A stretch of DNA of 64,000 nucleotides from NCBI RefSeq assembly GCF_021044585.1, contig NZ_CP087998.1:1426001-1490000 (forward strand). The letters run 5' to 3'. Position numbers and translations under genes: made by a program. The stretch's first letter is position 1, and every line of letters begins with the position of its first letter. The notes below the pieces were generated by a model, which was not told the origin of the DNA, did not search any database, and saw nothing but the letters and a program-made list of their open reading frames with translations. Shown here piece by piece: positions 1 through 9,684 of the stretch. The stretch is from Sulfurimonas sp. HSL-3221. Its GTDB lineage: Bacteria; Campylobacterota; Campylobacteria; Campylobacterales; Sulfurimonadaceae.

Positions 1-15
1 GAGAGCATGGAACTG

Positions 16-2169
16 TCAAGCACTGTGCACCTCCGACTTTTTAAGGTAGGCGAGGACCTCCGCCTTCGTACCGTCCATCACGACCTCCCCGCGCTCGAGC
101 AGGATGATGCGCTCGACCAGTTCCAAAACGGCGTCTTTGTGCGTCACGAAGAGCGCCGTCTTCCCCTTGATCTTCTGGGAGATCCCGAGGATGGCGATAC
201 GCTCGCTCTCTTCGTCCAGGTGCGAGGTCGGCTCGTCAAAGAGAACCAAGGAGAAATCGTCGATCAGGGCCCGAGCGATCCCGATGCTCTGACGCTGCCC
301 GCCCGAAACGTTCTGTCCCTTCTCCTTGATCTTCATATTGAAGCCGTCGGGGTTGAGATTGATGTAGCGCAGGGCGCCGCTCAGGCGCGCCGCCTCGACG
401 ATCTCGTGCGAATCGATGCCGGGATGCTTCAGGGCGATGTTCTCCTTGATCGTCCCCTGCAGCAGAACGATCTCCTGGGGAACGTAGGCGATCTGCTTGC
501 GCAGCTCCGCCGGGGCGTACTGATCCATCTCGACGTCGTCCGCGAGGATCATCCCCTCCTTGGGGGCATAAAAGCCCATCAGCAGGTTGATGATGGTCGT
601 CTTGCCCGAGCCCATCTCTCCCATGATGGCGACGTGTTCGCCGGGTTCGATCGTAAACGAGACGTCATGCAGGGCATTGCGTGCCGAATCGGGGTAGGCG
701 AAATCGACATTGACGAAATCGATCTTTCCCTTGAAATGGCTGGCGCTGATAAACTCCCGCTCTTTGGGGTGTTCGACGGCGCTTCCCATCACCTTCTCGA
801 TTGCGCGGAAGCCCGCGCGGGCTTTGTTGAACTGCAAAATCAGCATCACCAGTTTTCCGACGGGGTTGACGGCCCGCGACGAAAGGATGTAGGCGACCAG
901 CAATCCCCCCGTCGTCAGGATACCCTGGTGGATCATGTAGACGCTGGCCACGATCACGGCGACCGTCTGTACGCGGATCAGAAAGGAGGTCGCCGTCGCG
1001 ATGGAGCCGTTGAGGACGCGGGATTTGAGCCCCCGCTGGGCGATGTTCCCCGTTGCCTCCTCCAGCTTCCACTGCATGACGCTGTTGTAATTGAAGGCCT
1101 TGATCGTTTCGATGGCGTTGAGGCTTTCGAGCAGAATGCTGTTTTTCACCGCCGATGCCTGGTTGGAGTTGCGGATGCTCGTCCGGATCGGTCCTTTTAT
1201 AAGGTAGGCGTACACGACGATAAGGACGATCGTCATCAGCGGGATATAGACGACATTGCCGGCGACCCAGTAAACCACCAACAAGAAAAGAATCGAAAAC
1301 GGGAGGTCGACGAGGGTCGTCACGACGGTCGAGGTCAGAAAGTTCCGGATGCTCTCATACTGTTTCAGGTCGCTTGAAAACGCGCCGACGGAACCGATCT
1401 GCTCGGAGAGCTTCATATCCATGACGTGCTCGAAAATCTTCGAAGACATGATCACGTCGCTCTTCTTCGCCGCGATCTCCATAAAGTAGCTCCGCAAAAA
1501 ACGCAAAAAGGCTTCGAGGACGAAGATGGCCACGACACCGTAGGTGAGGACCCAGAGCGTATCGAGGGCCGTGTTCGGGATCACCCGGTCAAAAACGTTG
1601 CGCATATACAGCGGCAATATCAGAATAAACAGATTGACCAGGAAGGAGCCGACCAGAATGTCCATATAGATCGTTCTCGTGCGCGACAGCGTACTCCAGA
1701 ACCAGTGCCTTTCGTCGTCCTCTTCCTTCTCTTCCTGCGCTTCCAGGCTGAACCCGAAATTCTTTTTCATCAGGAAACAGTACCCGAGGTACTCCGCTTC
1801 CAGGTGTTCGATGGGAATCCACCCCTCCTGCTCGGGAACGCCGGGAAGCAGCACGTTCGCATACTCCATCTCTTTGTCAAACTCGAGCAGCACGCAGGCA
1901 CGATCCTCTTTCAGAATGAGGATGCACGGCAGCAGGTGCTGTGCGATTTTGCGCAGGGATTTCTTTTGAAGGGTACTGGCGAAGCCCGCCTTTTCCGCCG
2001 CCCGGCTAAAAAGCGAACGGGAGCGCTGGGGGTCGGGCTCGAACAGTTTCGGGTCCTCCGGGTCGACCGGCAACCCCGCCAGGACGATCTCCGCGGTCAC
2101 TTCCTGGTGATAGAGTTTTGCAACGGCCAACAGGGCATCAAGCAGCCCGGAACGATTGTGTTCGCCCAT
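16..2169 (-). CDS. lapB: LapB-like type I secretion ABC transporter (permease-ATPase)
   Basis: Inner-membrane permease-ATPase that should power one-step export of a large adhesin. The 717 residues show an N-terminal C39-peptidase-like region (about 10-130) with no visible catalytic Cys, as in non-cleaving LapB/HlyB-type exporters, then an ABC transmembrane domain (about 165-440). The ATPase has Walker A GEMGSGKTT, signature VSGGQRQSIGIARAL and Walker B LVLFDEP. It directly follows the lapD-like gene (stop and start abut), and lapG- and tolC-like genes lie upstream in the same orientation, which supports adhesin export over peptide export. A possible next ATG (positions 8-6) lies 7 bases past the stop, where a LapC/HlyD-type adaptor would be expected outside the window. 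The adhesin itself is not in view. Confidence 0.88.
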   Translation of the reverse strand: MGEHNRSGLLDALLAVAKLYHQEVTAEIVLAGLPVDPEDPKLFEPDPQRSRSLFSRAAEKAGFASTLQKKSLRKIAQHLLPCILILKEDRACVLLEFDKEMEYANVLLPGVPEQEGWIPIEHLEAEYLGYCFLMKKNFGFSLEAQEEKEEDDERHWFWSTLSRTRTIYMDILVGSFLVNLFILILPLYMRNVFDRVIPNTALDTLWVLTYGVVAIFVLEAFLRFLRSYFMEIAAKKSDVIMSSKIFEHVMDMKLSEQIGSVGAFSSDLKQYESIRNFLTSTVVTTLVDLPFSILFLLVVYWVAGNVVYIPLMTIVLIVVYAYLIKGPIRTSIRNSNQASAVKNSILLESLNAIETIKAFNYNSVMQWKLEEATGNIAQRGLKSRVLNGSIATATSFLIRVQTVAVIVASVYMIHQGILTTGGLLVAYILSSRAVNPVGKLVMLILQFNKARAGFRAIEKVMGSAVEHPKEREFISASHFKGKIDFVNVDFAYPDSARNALHDVSFTIEPGEHVAIMGEMGSGKTTIINLLMGFYAPKEGMILADDVEMDQYAPAELRKQIAYVPQEIVLLQGTIKENIALKHPGIDSHEIVEAARLSGALRYINLNPDGFNMKIKEKGQNVSGGQRQSIGIARALIDDFSLVLFDEPTSHLDEESERIAILGISQKIKGKTALFVTHKDAVLELVERIILLERGEVVMDGTKAEVLAYLKKSEVHSA

Positions 2170-4074
2170 CTACACCGCCCCCTTGTCCGGTTTGCCGATC
2201 CAGAAGCCCTGCAGCCGCTCGATGCCGTGCTCGTACAGGCTTGTTGCCGTCTCCTCGCTGTCGACTCCCGTCGCGATCAAATCGATGTCGATCAGCCTGG
2301 CAATGGTAAAGAGCGCCGATTCGCGTTTGCTCTCGGAACCGACCAGGGAGAGCAGGTACGCCGCGTCAATCTTCAGGTAGGAGGGTTTGACACGCTGCAG
2401 GAAGGTCAGATCTTTTTCGGATTCGACCGTAAAGTGGTCGATGCCGAAACGCCATCCCTGCTTCTGAACGAACATGGAGAAAGCCGCCGCGGGCTCCGGC
2501 GCGCTCAGCACCGTGCTGTTGGAGACCTCGAACGCCAGTTCCAGCGTATTATCGTCCCAGGCATCTTTTCTGGCGGACAACCATCCGATCGTGGAGCTGT
2601 GGGCGATAAAATCCTCCGAAACGTTCACCGCAACCTCGACGGCATGAAAGGTCTTGCCCATCTTGTCAAGGACGTAACGGTCAAGCTCTTCGAGCAGATC
2701 GAGGTGCGAAACGACCGGAATGAATGCCCCGGCGTTGAGCAGCTCGCCTTCGAGCTCCAGGCGCAGCAGGAGCTCTTTTTGCACCGTCTCCCCGCTGCGG
2801 GCGACAACGGGCTGGTACACGGTCACAAAACGGTCGAACTGCATCGCATCGCGCAGATGTTTCCGCCACTCGTCGTGTCCCCATGAGGGCACATGATCGT
2901 GCTTTTCGCGGTAGAGAACCGGTACGGCCCCGCCGGCTTCCGCCTGCATCAGCGCGTAATCGAGATGGCTCAGGAGGTCAGAAGGGGTTTCGCCGGTACG
3001 GTACGCCGCCGCGGCGATCGTCACGCAGTAGCCGGCCCCCTTGCAGCTCTCAGCCGCCGAGGTGAGCAGCGCCGAAACATCCGACTCCTCCAGCGACGGG
3101 AGGATAAGGATCACTTCGAATTCGCGAACCCGGCAGGCGACCCCCTCTTCGACCCCGTTGACGATGCCGCGGGCAATGTCGCCGATAAAGGAGAGCACCT
3201 TCTGCAGGACGTATCCTCCCTCTTCATGTTTCACCTTGTCGGGGTCGCACAGCTGCAGCGCGGCGACATAGCCGGCGGAGAAGCGGTCTTCCCCCGACAT
3301 CAGGCTGCCCAGTTTCATCATAAAGAAATCGCGGTTTTTCAGGTGGGTCTGGCGGTCTTCATACAGGAGCGTATTGTAGCGGGCGACGGCGTCGGCCTCC
3401 TTCTTGAAAACCTCCTTCACTTTAAACACCAGGGTATTGATGGCCTGGACCACATCCCGGAACTCCCTGGTTCTCGGCAGCGACTCCTGGATGATAAAAC
3501 GGTTCCCCGAGACGGCTTCCGCCTGTTCGCGGACCGCATCGAGCGAACGCAGCACGATCTTCAGCATAAAGTAGATCCCGCCCATGGCCAGCAGGCTCAG
3601 GATGAAGAAACTGACGAGCACTTCTTTGAGTACATCCCACATCTGGGTATAGGCGTTGCCGCGGTGTCCTTCGATCTGAAGCTCTCCGACCTGCATCCAC
3701 TCCCTGCCCACGGGCACGGAAGCGGACGCAGGCGGCAGAGCGATGCTGTCGACGAACCATGTCGGCACGTCATCGAGGATCAGCGGCGTATGGCGTTCGT
3801 AGAGCACCTTTCCATCGACGTTGCGGTAGACGATCGCTTCGTAAAGTCCGCTGTCAAACACCGCGTTGATCATCGTTTCGGCCATCGCGACATCCTGGCC
3901 GTCGGACGCCCGGCTGATCGCCAGCCCCAGGGACGAAGCGGTGTTGCGCGCACTGGTATAGAGCTGCTCCTCGATGAAACGGACGTTCGTCCGGTAGTTG
4001 CTGAACATCGTCATCGCCAGCAGCGCTATCACCAGAATAGACATCGCCAGCGTGATCTCTTTAAAGAGTGTCAC
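2170..4074 (-). CDS. lapD: LapD-like c-di-GMP receptor with degenerate GGDEF and EAL domains
   Basis: Probable inner-membrane receptor that binds c-di-GMP through its EAL domain and sequesters the periplasmic protease LapG. Layout of 634 residues: TM near 7-24, periplasmic LapD/MoxY-type sensor segment to about 150, second TM, HAMP-like linker, GGDEF-family domain, EAL-family domain. The GGDEF signature is replaced (RVREFEV at the expected place) and the EAL motif reads KELLLRL instead of EALLR, so both enzymatic activities are probably lost, as in known LapD. It overlaps the lapG-like gene by 4 bases (ATGA), implying translational coupling with its partner. Assignment rests on architecture plus the neighbour. 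Confidence 0.85.
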   Translation of the reverse strand: MTLFKEITLAMSILVIALLAMTMFSNYRTNVRFIEEQLYTSARNTASSLGLAISRASDGQDVAMAETMINAVFDSGLYEAIVYRNVDGKVLYERHTPLILDDVPTWFVDSIALPPASASVPVGREWMQVGELQIEGHRGNAYTQMWDVLKEVLVSFFILSLLAMGGIYFMLKIVLRSLDAVREQAEAVSGNRFIIQESLPRTREFRDVVQAINTLVFKVKEVFKKEADAVARYNTLLYEDRQTHLKNRDFFMMKLGSLMSGEDRFSAGYVAALQLCDPDKVKHEEGGYVLQKVLSFIGDIARGIVNGVEEGVACRVREFEVILILPSLEESDVSALLTSAAESCKGAGYCVTIAAAAYRTGETPSDLLSHLDYALMQAEAGGAVPVLYREKHDHVPSWGHDEWRKHLRDAMQFDRFVTVYQPVVARSGETVQKELLLRLELEGELLNAGAFIPVVSHLDLLEELDRYVLDKMGKTFHAVEVAVNVSEDFIAHSSTIGWLSARKDAWDDNTLELAFEVSNSTVLSAPEPAAAFSMFVQKQGWRFGIDHFTVESEKDLTFLQRVKPSYLKIDAAYLLSLVGSESKRESALFTIARLIDIDLIATGVDSEETATSLYEHGIERLQGFWIGKPDKGAV

Positions 4075-4727
4075 AATCCCTCCTTTTCAATGCGTTGCAG
4101 GAATGCAGCCCACGCCTTATTGCGCGACTTCCCGCCTGAAAGTGTTTTGCCTCTTCCCTGCTGCGTATTCAAAAAGAGGGACTCCGCGTTGAAACTGTAG
4201 ACATAGACGAGGTCTTTGCGTTTCGTTGCCGGGAAAATGCGGTAATTGAGATTATCCAGGACCAGCGGTACCGCTTTCGGGTCTGCGTAATAGGTCAGCA
4301 CCATATGCGCCTGGTTGAACTTGACGGCCTTCACGTAGGTAAAGAAGAGCTTTTTTTCGGGGACACCGAGCCGTTTCAGGGCAAAATACTTTGCGATGAC
4401 GTAATCCTCGCAATCCCCCTGGTCCCGCGCGAGGAATTCGCTCGGGCGCGCCCAGTAGTCCTCAACACCCCAGTTTTGGATGTCGGAAACAAAACGGACG
4501 CGGTTAAAGAAGTCGTTGACCCCTTTGAGCTTTTCCATTTCACTCTTGTCCCGGAGGCCGTTGAGCATTCGCTCCATCGCTTCCAAGCGTTTCCGGGCGA
4601 AATAATCCTGTTCGTTCGCGTTGACGGCTGCATGCCCTGCCGACGCCTTCTCCCCGATGGGAGTCTGCGTGGCACCCTGTCCTGCACATCCTAGAAGGAG
4701 CGAAAGAAGTGCGAAATACCTGAGCAA
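4071..4727 (-). CDS. lapG: LapG-like periplasmic cysteine protease (transglutaminase-like)
   Basis: Bacterial transglutaminase-like cysteine proteinase expected to cut the N-terminal retention module of a surface adhesin when c-di-GMP is low. The 218-residue protein has a candidate triad Cys106 (in DQGDCEDY), His141 (in QAHMVL) and Asp158 (in LVLDNL). The N-terminus reads LLSLLLGC, a lipobox, so unlike soluble Pseudomonas LapG it may be a lipoprotein anchored at Cys14. Sits between tolC- and lapD-like genes. Family call is secure; the lipid anchor is inferred from the motif only. Confidence 0.88.
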   Translation of the reverse strand: MLRYFALLSLLLGCAGQGATQTPIGEKASAGHAAVNANEQDYFARKRLEAMERMLNGLRDKSEMEKLKGVNDFFNRVRFVSDIQNWGVEDYWARPSEFLARDQGDCEDYVIAKYFALKRLGVPEKKLFFTYVKAVKFNQAHMVLTYYADPKAVPLVLDNLNYRIFPATKRKDLVYVYSFNAESLFLNTQQGRGKTLSGGKSRNKAWAAFLQRIEKEGL

Positions 4728-4756
4728 ATCAAAAACCGCCTTTGACCGTCCCGCGT

Positions 4757-6133
4757 CTATTCAGACGCCGGGACCTCAGTCGGTGCCATCGCATCGCGTT
4801 TCAGGGCCAGGACCTCTTCGGGCTTCACCTCCGCGACCAGCGGCAGGCTCCCGACGTTTTCAATGACCCGGTATTCGGCCAGTTGCTCATCGTACAGGGT
4901 AGAGACGTAAGCCTTGCGGGAGGTGTAGTACTCGTTCTCGACATCCAGCACGTCCAGAAGCGTCCGGCGTCCGAGGCGGAACTCTTCGTTGTACGCCTGC
5001 AGGGTCCTTTGTGTGAAGTCACGGTGCTCTTTCAGATATGCCAGCTGCTCCGTAATACGGGTTTTGGCCGCCCAGGAGTAGTTCAGACGCTCAAAAACAA
5101 GGCGCTGGTTCTCCATCATTTTTTCGGAGGCGTTGAAAGCGGAAGCGAGCGCTTTTTTGCGGCCGGCGACATCCGCACCGCCGTTATAGATATTCCACGA
5201 TGCGACCAGCTGCACGCTGAATTCGTTCTCGTCGCCCGAATCCGTGCGCCATGCGTAATCACCTGTCCTGTCATTGTTGACATGGGACTGTTTGACCTCC
5301 AGGTCGACGCTCGGATAGTAGGTGTAAGCCGCCTGGCTGTATGCCTCCTGCGCCGCCTTGATGTTTTTACGGCTGGCCATCAGGGTCGGATAATACTGAA
5401 GCGCCGTTTTTTCCGCCGCATCAATACTCATCGGCATCAACGCAGCGTTGACCTTCGCTTCCATCATATCCTCGGGGTCGACCGCTTCGCCGTAGATACG
5501 CTTGAAGTTCGTCTGCGCATCTTCGAAATTGTTGATGGCGACCTTGACGTTCGACTCGGCCAGTGCGAGACGGCCGGAGATCTGTTCCATATCCGACTGT
5601 GCGCCCACGCCGGCTTCGAGACGCTCTTTGATCATGTCATAGTAGCGCTGGTGCGTGTCGCGGTTCTCCAGCGTCAGGGCGAGGATCTGCTTCTGCTTCA
5701 GCACGCCCAGATAGCTTTCGATCATGGTAAGGCCGAGCTGGCTCACTTTTTCCATCAGCGAGTACTCCGCGGAGAGCAGTCTCGCATCCTGCTGTGCGAC
5801 GTCGTGCATCGTCGAGAAACCGCGGAAAAGGTTTTCGCGCGCCCGGACGAACGCTTCCGTATGCATGTAGGTGTCTGAGTCCACATTGGGACCGATTGGC
5901 CCGATGGAACCTTCGTCATGCTTTAAACCGACGGATCCCTGCAGATCTACTACCGGGAGGTAATCAGCGAATGCGATCGTTTTATCCTCTTCGACGGCAC
6001 GGTAATCCTCAATGCGCTGCCGGATTTCCGGATTGGTGTCCACCACTGTCCGATACGCTTCTTCCAATGTCAATCCGTGACCTGCCGTTGCCAGTAGGAA
6101 AGGCAGAATCCCAAGTATTCCCTTATGTTTCAT
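4757..6133 (-). CDS. TolC-family outer membrane efflux protein (LapE-like)
   Basis: Outer-membrane channel completing the type I secretion path. The start is the ATG at 6133 (MKHKGILGILPF), not the upstream in-frame ATG at 6232, because AAAGGA lies 6 bases before it and it opens a clean signal peptide followed by LTLEEAYRTVVDTNPEI, the usual start of mature TolC proteins. About 458 residues, with the paired coiled-coil repeats of the family (VAQQDARLLSAEYSLMEKV and SAFNASEKMMENQRL regions). First gene of the Lap-like unit, 29 bases before lapG. A drug-efflux role cannot be excluded, but context favours adhesin export. Confidence 0.85.
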   Translation of the reverse strand: MKHKGILGILPFLLATAGHGLTLEEAYRTVVDTNPEIRQRIEDYRAVEEDKTIAFADYLPVVDLQGSVGLKHDEGSIGPIGPNVDSDTYMHTEAFVRARENLFRGFSTMHDVAQQDARLLSAEYSLMEKVSQLGLTMIESYLGVLKQKQILALTLENRDTHQRYYDMIKERLEAGVGAQSDMEQISGRLALAESNVKVAINNFEDAQTNFKRIYGEAVDPEDMMEAKVNAALMPMSIDAAEKTALQYYPTLMASRKNIKAAQEAYSQAAYTYYPSVDLEVKQSHVNNDRTGDYAWRTDSGDENEFSVQLVASWNIYNGGADVAGRKKALASAFNASEKMMENQRLVFERLNYSWAAKTRITEQLAYLKEHRDFTQRTLQAYNEEFRLGRRTLLDVLDVENEYYTSRKAYVSTLYDEQLAEYRVIENVGSLPLVAEVKPEEVLALKRDAMAPTEVPASE

Positions 6134-6266
6134 CGTCGATCCTTTGCACTTGATTTGCCAGTTATTGAAACTGTCCTTAAAAGGATTATAGCCCGTTTCA
6201 ACCTTACAGAAACATAATGTAATAATTTCCATTGATCTTCTTTTTTTAATTAAGCAGCAGATTGTA

Positions 6267-6272
6267 TATAAT
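6267..6272 (+). promoter_or_regulatory. -10 box (TATAAT) for the DUF255 gene
   Basis: TATAAT 31 bases before the ATG at 6304, with no clear -35. This is typical of Campylobacterota sigma70 promoters, which rely on the -10 element. Confidence 0.5.
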
Positions 6273-6303
6273 GCCCCACTAATCCAACGGAGACGGACCG
6301 CCC

Positions 6304-8244
6304 ATGCCCAACAGACTCGCCAACGAAGACTCCCCCTACCTGCAGCAGCACAAAAACAACCCCGTCGATTGGTACCCCTGGTGCGACGAGGCCTTTAGGC
6401 GTGCCCGCGACGAGAAGCGTCCGATCTTTATCTCCATCGGGTACAGCAGCTGCCACTGGTGCCACGTCATGGAACACGAGGTCTTCGAAAACGAGGCCAT
6501 TGCCGCCTACCTGAACGAGCACTTCATCAGCATCAAGGTCGACCGCGAAGAGCGCCCCGACCTCGACAAGTACTACCAGGAAGTGCACCAGCTGCTCAAC
6601 CGCCGTGCGGGCGGCTGGCCCGCTTCCATCTTCTGCACCCCCGACAACAAACCCTTCTATGCCGGCACCTACATCCCGCCGACCACGCGCGAGCGGATGC
6701 TTGGCTTTACGGAACTGACGGAGATCATCGCGACGAAGGTGGCCGAAGGGGACGAGAAACTTTTCCAGAACGCCGACGAGATCCAGAACTACTTGAAACC
6801 CGAAGCGCGGCCGAAAGAGGCGACGGTCCTGAAGCCCTCCCTGGCCACCGGTTTCGTCAAACAGGCGCTGCACAACTTCGAGAGCACCTACGGCGGCTTC
6901 TCCCAACAGCCGAAATTCCCGCACACCTCCACGCTGAACGCCCTGCTCGACATTGTGCTGCTGCAAAACGACGCCGACGCGAAGAAGATGCTGCTGCAGA
7001 CCCTCTCCACAATGCACCGCGGCGGGATATACGACCTCGTCGACGGCGGGTTCTGCCGCTACAGCGTCGACCCGCAGTGGCTGGTGCCGCACTTCGAGAA
7101 GATGGCCTACGACAACGGGCTGCTCTGCGAGCTCTATGCCCGGGCCGGGCGGATGTTCGATGATGCCTCCTATACCCGCACAGCTACGGAGATCGCCGAC
7201 TTCATGGCAGCGAAGATGCAAGAAGACGGCCTCTTCTACTCTGCCAGCGACGCCGACAGCGAGGGGGAGGAAGGTACCTACTTCATCACCGCGTACGACG
7301 TCGCCAGGGCAGCACTCATCGAGGACGGGTTTGCCGAAGATGACGCCGATGCGATCCTGGAGACCCTCCACGTCACACCGGGCGGCAACTTCGAGGGCAA
7401 GAACATCCTCTGGCTCTCCGAACCCGTCGAACGCCCCGAGTGGTTCGCCCCTGTTCGTGACGTCTTCCTCCGTCTGCGTACGGAGCGCGAATACCCCTTT
7501 ATCGACCGCAAGATCCAGACCTCCTGGAACGCGATGATGATCCGCGGCCTCTTCGAGCTCGGCAAGAGCGACTCTGTCTATATCAAAAAAGCGGTGACGG
7601 CCCTCAAAGCCCTGCAGGGTTTCCTGATGCCGGACGGCACGCTCTACCACACGGCCCTCATCCACAGTACGCCCAAAATAGGCGCTTTCCTGGAGGATTA
7701 CGCCTACCTCGGGACCGCTTTCGTCAAGGCCTACGAAGCGACCTACGACGACACCTACCTCATGCAGGCGCAACAGATGGCCAACCGCGCACTAGAGACC
7801 CTCTACGACAACGGACGCTGGTACTTTAGCAAGGGCGAGTTCATCACTGACGCCGACCCGACCGACAGCTCCTACCCCGGCTCCGTCGGCGTCATGGTCG
7901 ACCTGCTGCTGAGCCTCGGTATCCTCGTCGAAGAGAAGTACCGCCATTTCGCCTTCAAGACCCTGGAGTACTACTCGGCCCGCCTGGCGAAGACGCCCAT
8001 CTACTTCCCCTACCTCTTCAACCAGGCGCTGCGCTACCTCTTCGAGAACCTCGTTGTCAAAGCCGACGCCAAATTGCTGGCTTCCGCTGCGGGCGAGCTC
8101 TCAACGGTCACCTACCCCTACCTCCACGTCAAGGCCACCGACGACAATTCTTATATGCTCTGCGGCGTACAGAGCTGTTTCGCGCAGCTCAAAAATGCCG
8201 ACGAGATCGCCCCGACCATCAAGGAGAAGTTCTCAGCGATTTAA
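6304..8244 (+). CDS. DUF255 thioredoxin-domain protein (YyaL/SSP411 family)
   Basis: Full-length 646-residue member of the YyaL/spermatogenesis-associated protein 20 family. An N-terminal thioredoxin-like domain starts with [20 protein letters not shown] and carries the CHWC motif ([15 protein letters not shown], about residues 48-62); the rest is an alpha/alpha-barrel resembling glycoside hydrolases and epimerases. Biochemical role is not established for the family. ATG at 6304 opens the conserved N-terminus. Its TAA overlaps the stop of the convergent VOC gene, so the two share bases at the junction. Confidence 0.9.
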   Translation: MPNRLANEDSPYLQQHKNNPVDWYPWCDEAFRRARDEKRPIFISIGYSSCHWCHVMEHEVFENEAIAAYLNEHFISIKVDREERPDLDKYYQEVHQLLNRRAGGWPASIFCTPDNKPFYAGTYIPPTTRERMLGFTELTEIIATKVAEGDEKLFQNADEIQNYLKPEARPKEATVLKPSLATGFVKQALHNFESTYGGFSQQPKFPHTSTLNALLDIVLLQNDADAKKMLLQTLSTMHRGGIYDLVDGGFCRYSVDPQWLVPHFEKMAYDNGLLCELYARAGRMFDDASYTRTATEIADFMAAKMQEDGLFYSASDADSEGEEGTYFITAYDVARAALIEDGFAEDDADAILETLHVTPGGNFEGKNILWLSEPVERPEWFAPVRDVFLRLRTEREYPFIDRKIQTSWNAMMIRGLFELGKSDSVYIKKAVTALKALQGFLMPDGTLYHTALIHSTPKIGAFLEDYAYLGTAFVKAYEATYDDTYLMQAQQMANRALETLYDNGRWYFSKGEFITDADPTDSSYPGSVGVMVDLLLSLGILVEEKYRHFAFKTLEYYSARLAKTPIYFPYLFNQALRYLFENLVVKADAKLLASAAGELSTVTYPYLHVKATDDNSYMLCGVQSCFAQLKNADEIAPTIKEKFSAI

Positions 8245-8654
8245 TCCATCGGTACATATGCATAAGTGATGATCGAGACGATGGCTCCCTGGGGATCTTG
8301 AATGACCGCGAAGCGTCCAACGCCTGGAATATCTTTCGGCGGAACAATAATGGTGCCTCCGAGTCCGGCGACACGCTCCGCAGCGGCATCGACATCATCG
8401 ACAGTAATGTAATTCCCCCAGTGTGACGGAATGCGATCCGTCTCTTCACCTGTAATATGCCTTTTATCGAACATTCCAGCCACCGGCTGCGGGACACCGT
8501 CTATCTTTACCAATGTGTATTCCATTCCTGTTGACGTATTGGTCTCAAACTGCCAGCCTAGCAATTCACCGTAAAATGCTTTCGAACCTTCCACGTCGTC
8601 TGTCACCAACTCGAACCAGCTGAACATGCCATTTTGCTCTGTCGGATTAGCCAT
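8241..8654 (-). CDS. VOC-family (glyoxalase/bleomycin resistance-like) protein
   Basis: 137-residue vicinal-oxygen-chelate fold protein with two beta-alpha-beta-beta-beta halves: [20 protein letters not shown] opens the first, and the second includes [20 protein letters not shown] followed by [18 protein letters not shown]. Resembles the YndB/27 kDa antigen-like VOC group; substrate unknown. Divergent from the PPK2 gene and convergent with the DUF255 gene. Confidence 0.85.
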   Translation of the reverse strand: MANPTEQNGMFSWFELVTDDVEGSKAFYGELLGWQFETNTSTGMEYTLVKIDGVPQPVAGMFDKRHITGEETDRIPSHWGNYITVDDVDAAAERVAGLGGTIIVPPKDIPGVGRFAVIQDPQGAIVSIITYAYVPMD

Positions 8655-8707
8655 GTTTGCCTCCTCAACCGTTTTTGAGCCATTGTATCACAGTTAAATT
8701 TCCGTGC

Positions 8708-8713
8708 TATAAT
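8708..8713 (+). promoter_or_regulatory. -10 box (TATAAT) for ppk2
   Basis: TATAAT 17 bases before the PPK2 ATG, with AAGGAG between. The 5' leader would be only about 10 nt. Confidence 0.5.
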
Positions 8714-8730
8714 CAGCCAAAGGAGCGTGT

Positions 8731-9684
8731 ATGGGCACGAAGCACGATATGCTGGGAACGGAACTGGAACAAGGGGAGATCCTCAAAGAGATTGTCCACG
8801 ACGACCGCAGGATCGAAAGCGGCGAGGCGTTTGAGCGGGAGCGGCGCGAACACAACAAGAACGGCAAAAAGCGGGTCGCCGTCTGGATCCGCAAGAGCGT
8901 GATTGACTACGAAGATGAGCTCAAGCAGCTGCAGATCGAACTGCTGAAGCTGCAGAAACACGTCAAAGAGCAGGGACTGAAACTGCTGCTCATCTTCGAG
9001 GGGCGCGACGCTGCCGGCAAGGGCGGGACGATCAAGCGCATCACCGAACACCTCAACCCCCGCGGCGCGCGCGTCGTGGCGCTCAACAAGCCCTCGGACG
9101 TCGAAAAGACGCAGTGGTATTTCCAGCGCTACGTCGAGCACCTCCCCAGTGCGGGCGAGATCGTCCTCTTCGACCGCAGCTGGTACAACCGTGCCGGGGT
9201 TGAGCCTGTGATGGGCTTCTGTACCCAGGACGAGCACCAGGAGTTCCTGCACGAAGTCCCGCAGTTCGAGCGGATGCTCGTCAATGCCGGCATCATTCTC
9301 GTGAAGTTCTACTTCTCCGTCTCGAAAAAAGAGCAGGCCAAACGCTTCAAAGAGCGCGAGAACAACCCCCTGAAACACTACAAGCTCTCCCCCATCGACC
9401 TCCGCTCGCAGGAGCTCTGGGACAAATACACCATCGCCGAATACTCCATGTTCATGGCGTCGCACACCGATCACTCCCCCTGGACGATCATCCACGCGGA
9501 CAAGAAGAAAAAAGCGCGGCTGAACTGCATCAAACACATACTGAAACAGATTAATTATTCGGAAAAGATCGGAAAGAAGACGTTGAAGACGGACAAAGAA
9601 ACGCTCTATTCGGCGGACAGGATGATCGCCGAATTCGACAGCAGCGTTGCCCTGCAGCCCGAAAAGGCCGCAAAGGGGAGTTAG
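8731..9684 (+). CDS. ppk2: Polyphosphate kinase 2 (PPK2 family)
   Basis: Transfers phosphate between polyphosphate and nucleoside di- or monophosphates. The 317-residue single-domain protein has Walker A FEGRDAAGKGGTIKRI (about 90), the conserved RYVEHLPSAGEIVLFDRSWY block with Walker B, and the lid segment RSWYNRAGVEPVMGF. The N-terminal DYEDELKQLQIELLKLQKHV is typical of class I PPK2. Stop overlaps the thrC stop on the other strand. Confidence 0.92.
   Translation: MGTKHDMLGTELEQGEILKEIVHDDRRIESGEAFERERREHNKNGKKRVAVWIRKSVIDYEDELKQLQIELLKLQKHVKEQGLKLLLIFEGRDAAGKGGTIKRITEHLNPRGARVVALNKPSDVEKTQWYFQRYVEHLPSAGEIVLFDRSWYNRAGVEPVMGFCTQDEHQEFLHEVPQFERMLVNAGIILVKFYFSVSKKEQAKRFKERENNPLKHYKLSPIDLRSQELWDKYTIAEYSMFMASHTDHSPWTIIHADKKKKARLNCIKHILKQINYSEKIGKKTLKTDKETLYSADRMIAEFDSSVALQPEKAAKGS

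Noticed and set aside
7-1377. 456-codon plus-strand ORF at the window start
   Set aside because: It is the antisense shadow of the lapB-like gene, with a His/Asp-rich composition and no motifs; the GC-rich codon bias produces long antisense ORFs throughout.
6250-7773. 507-codon minus-strand ORF
   Set aside because: Antisense to the well-supported DUF255 gene; no RBS or recognisable domain.
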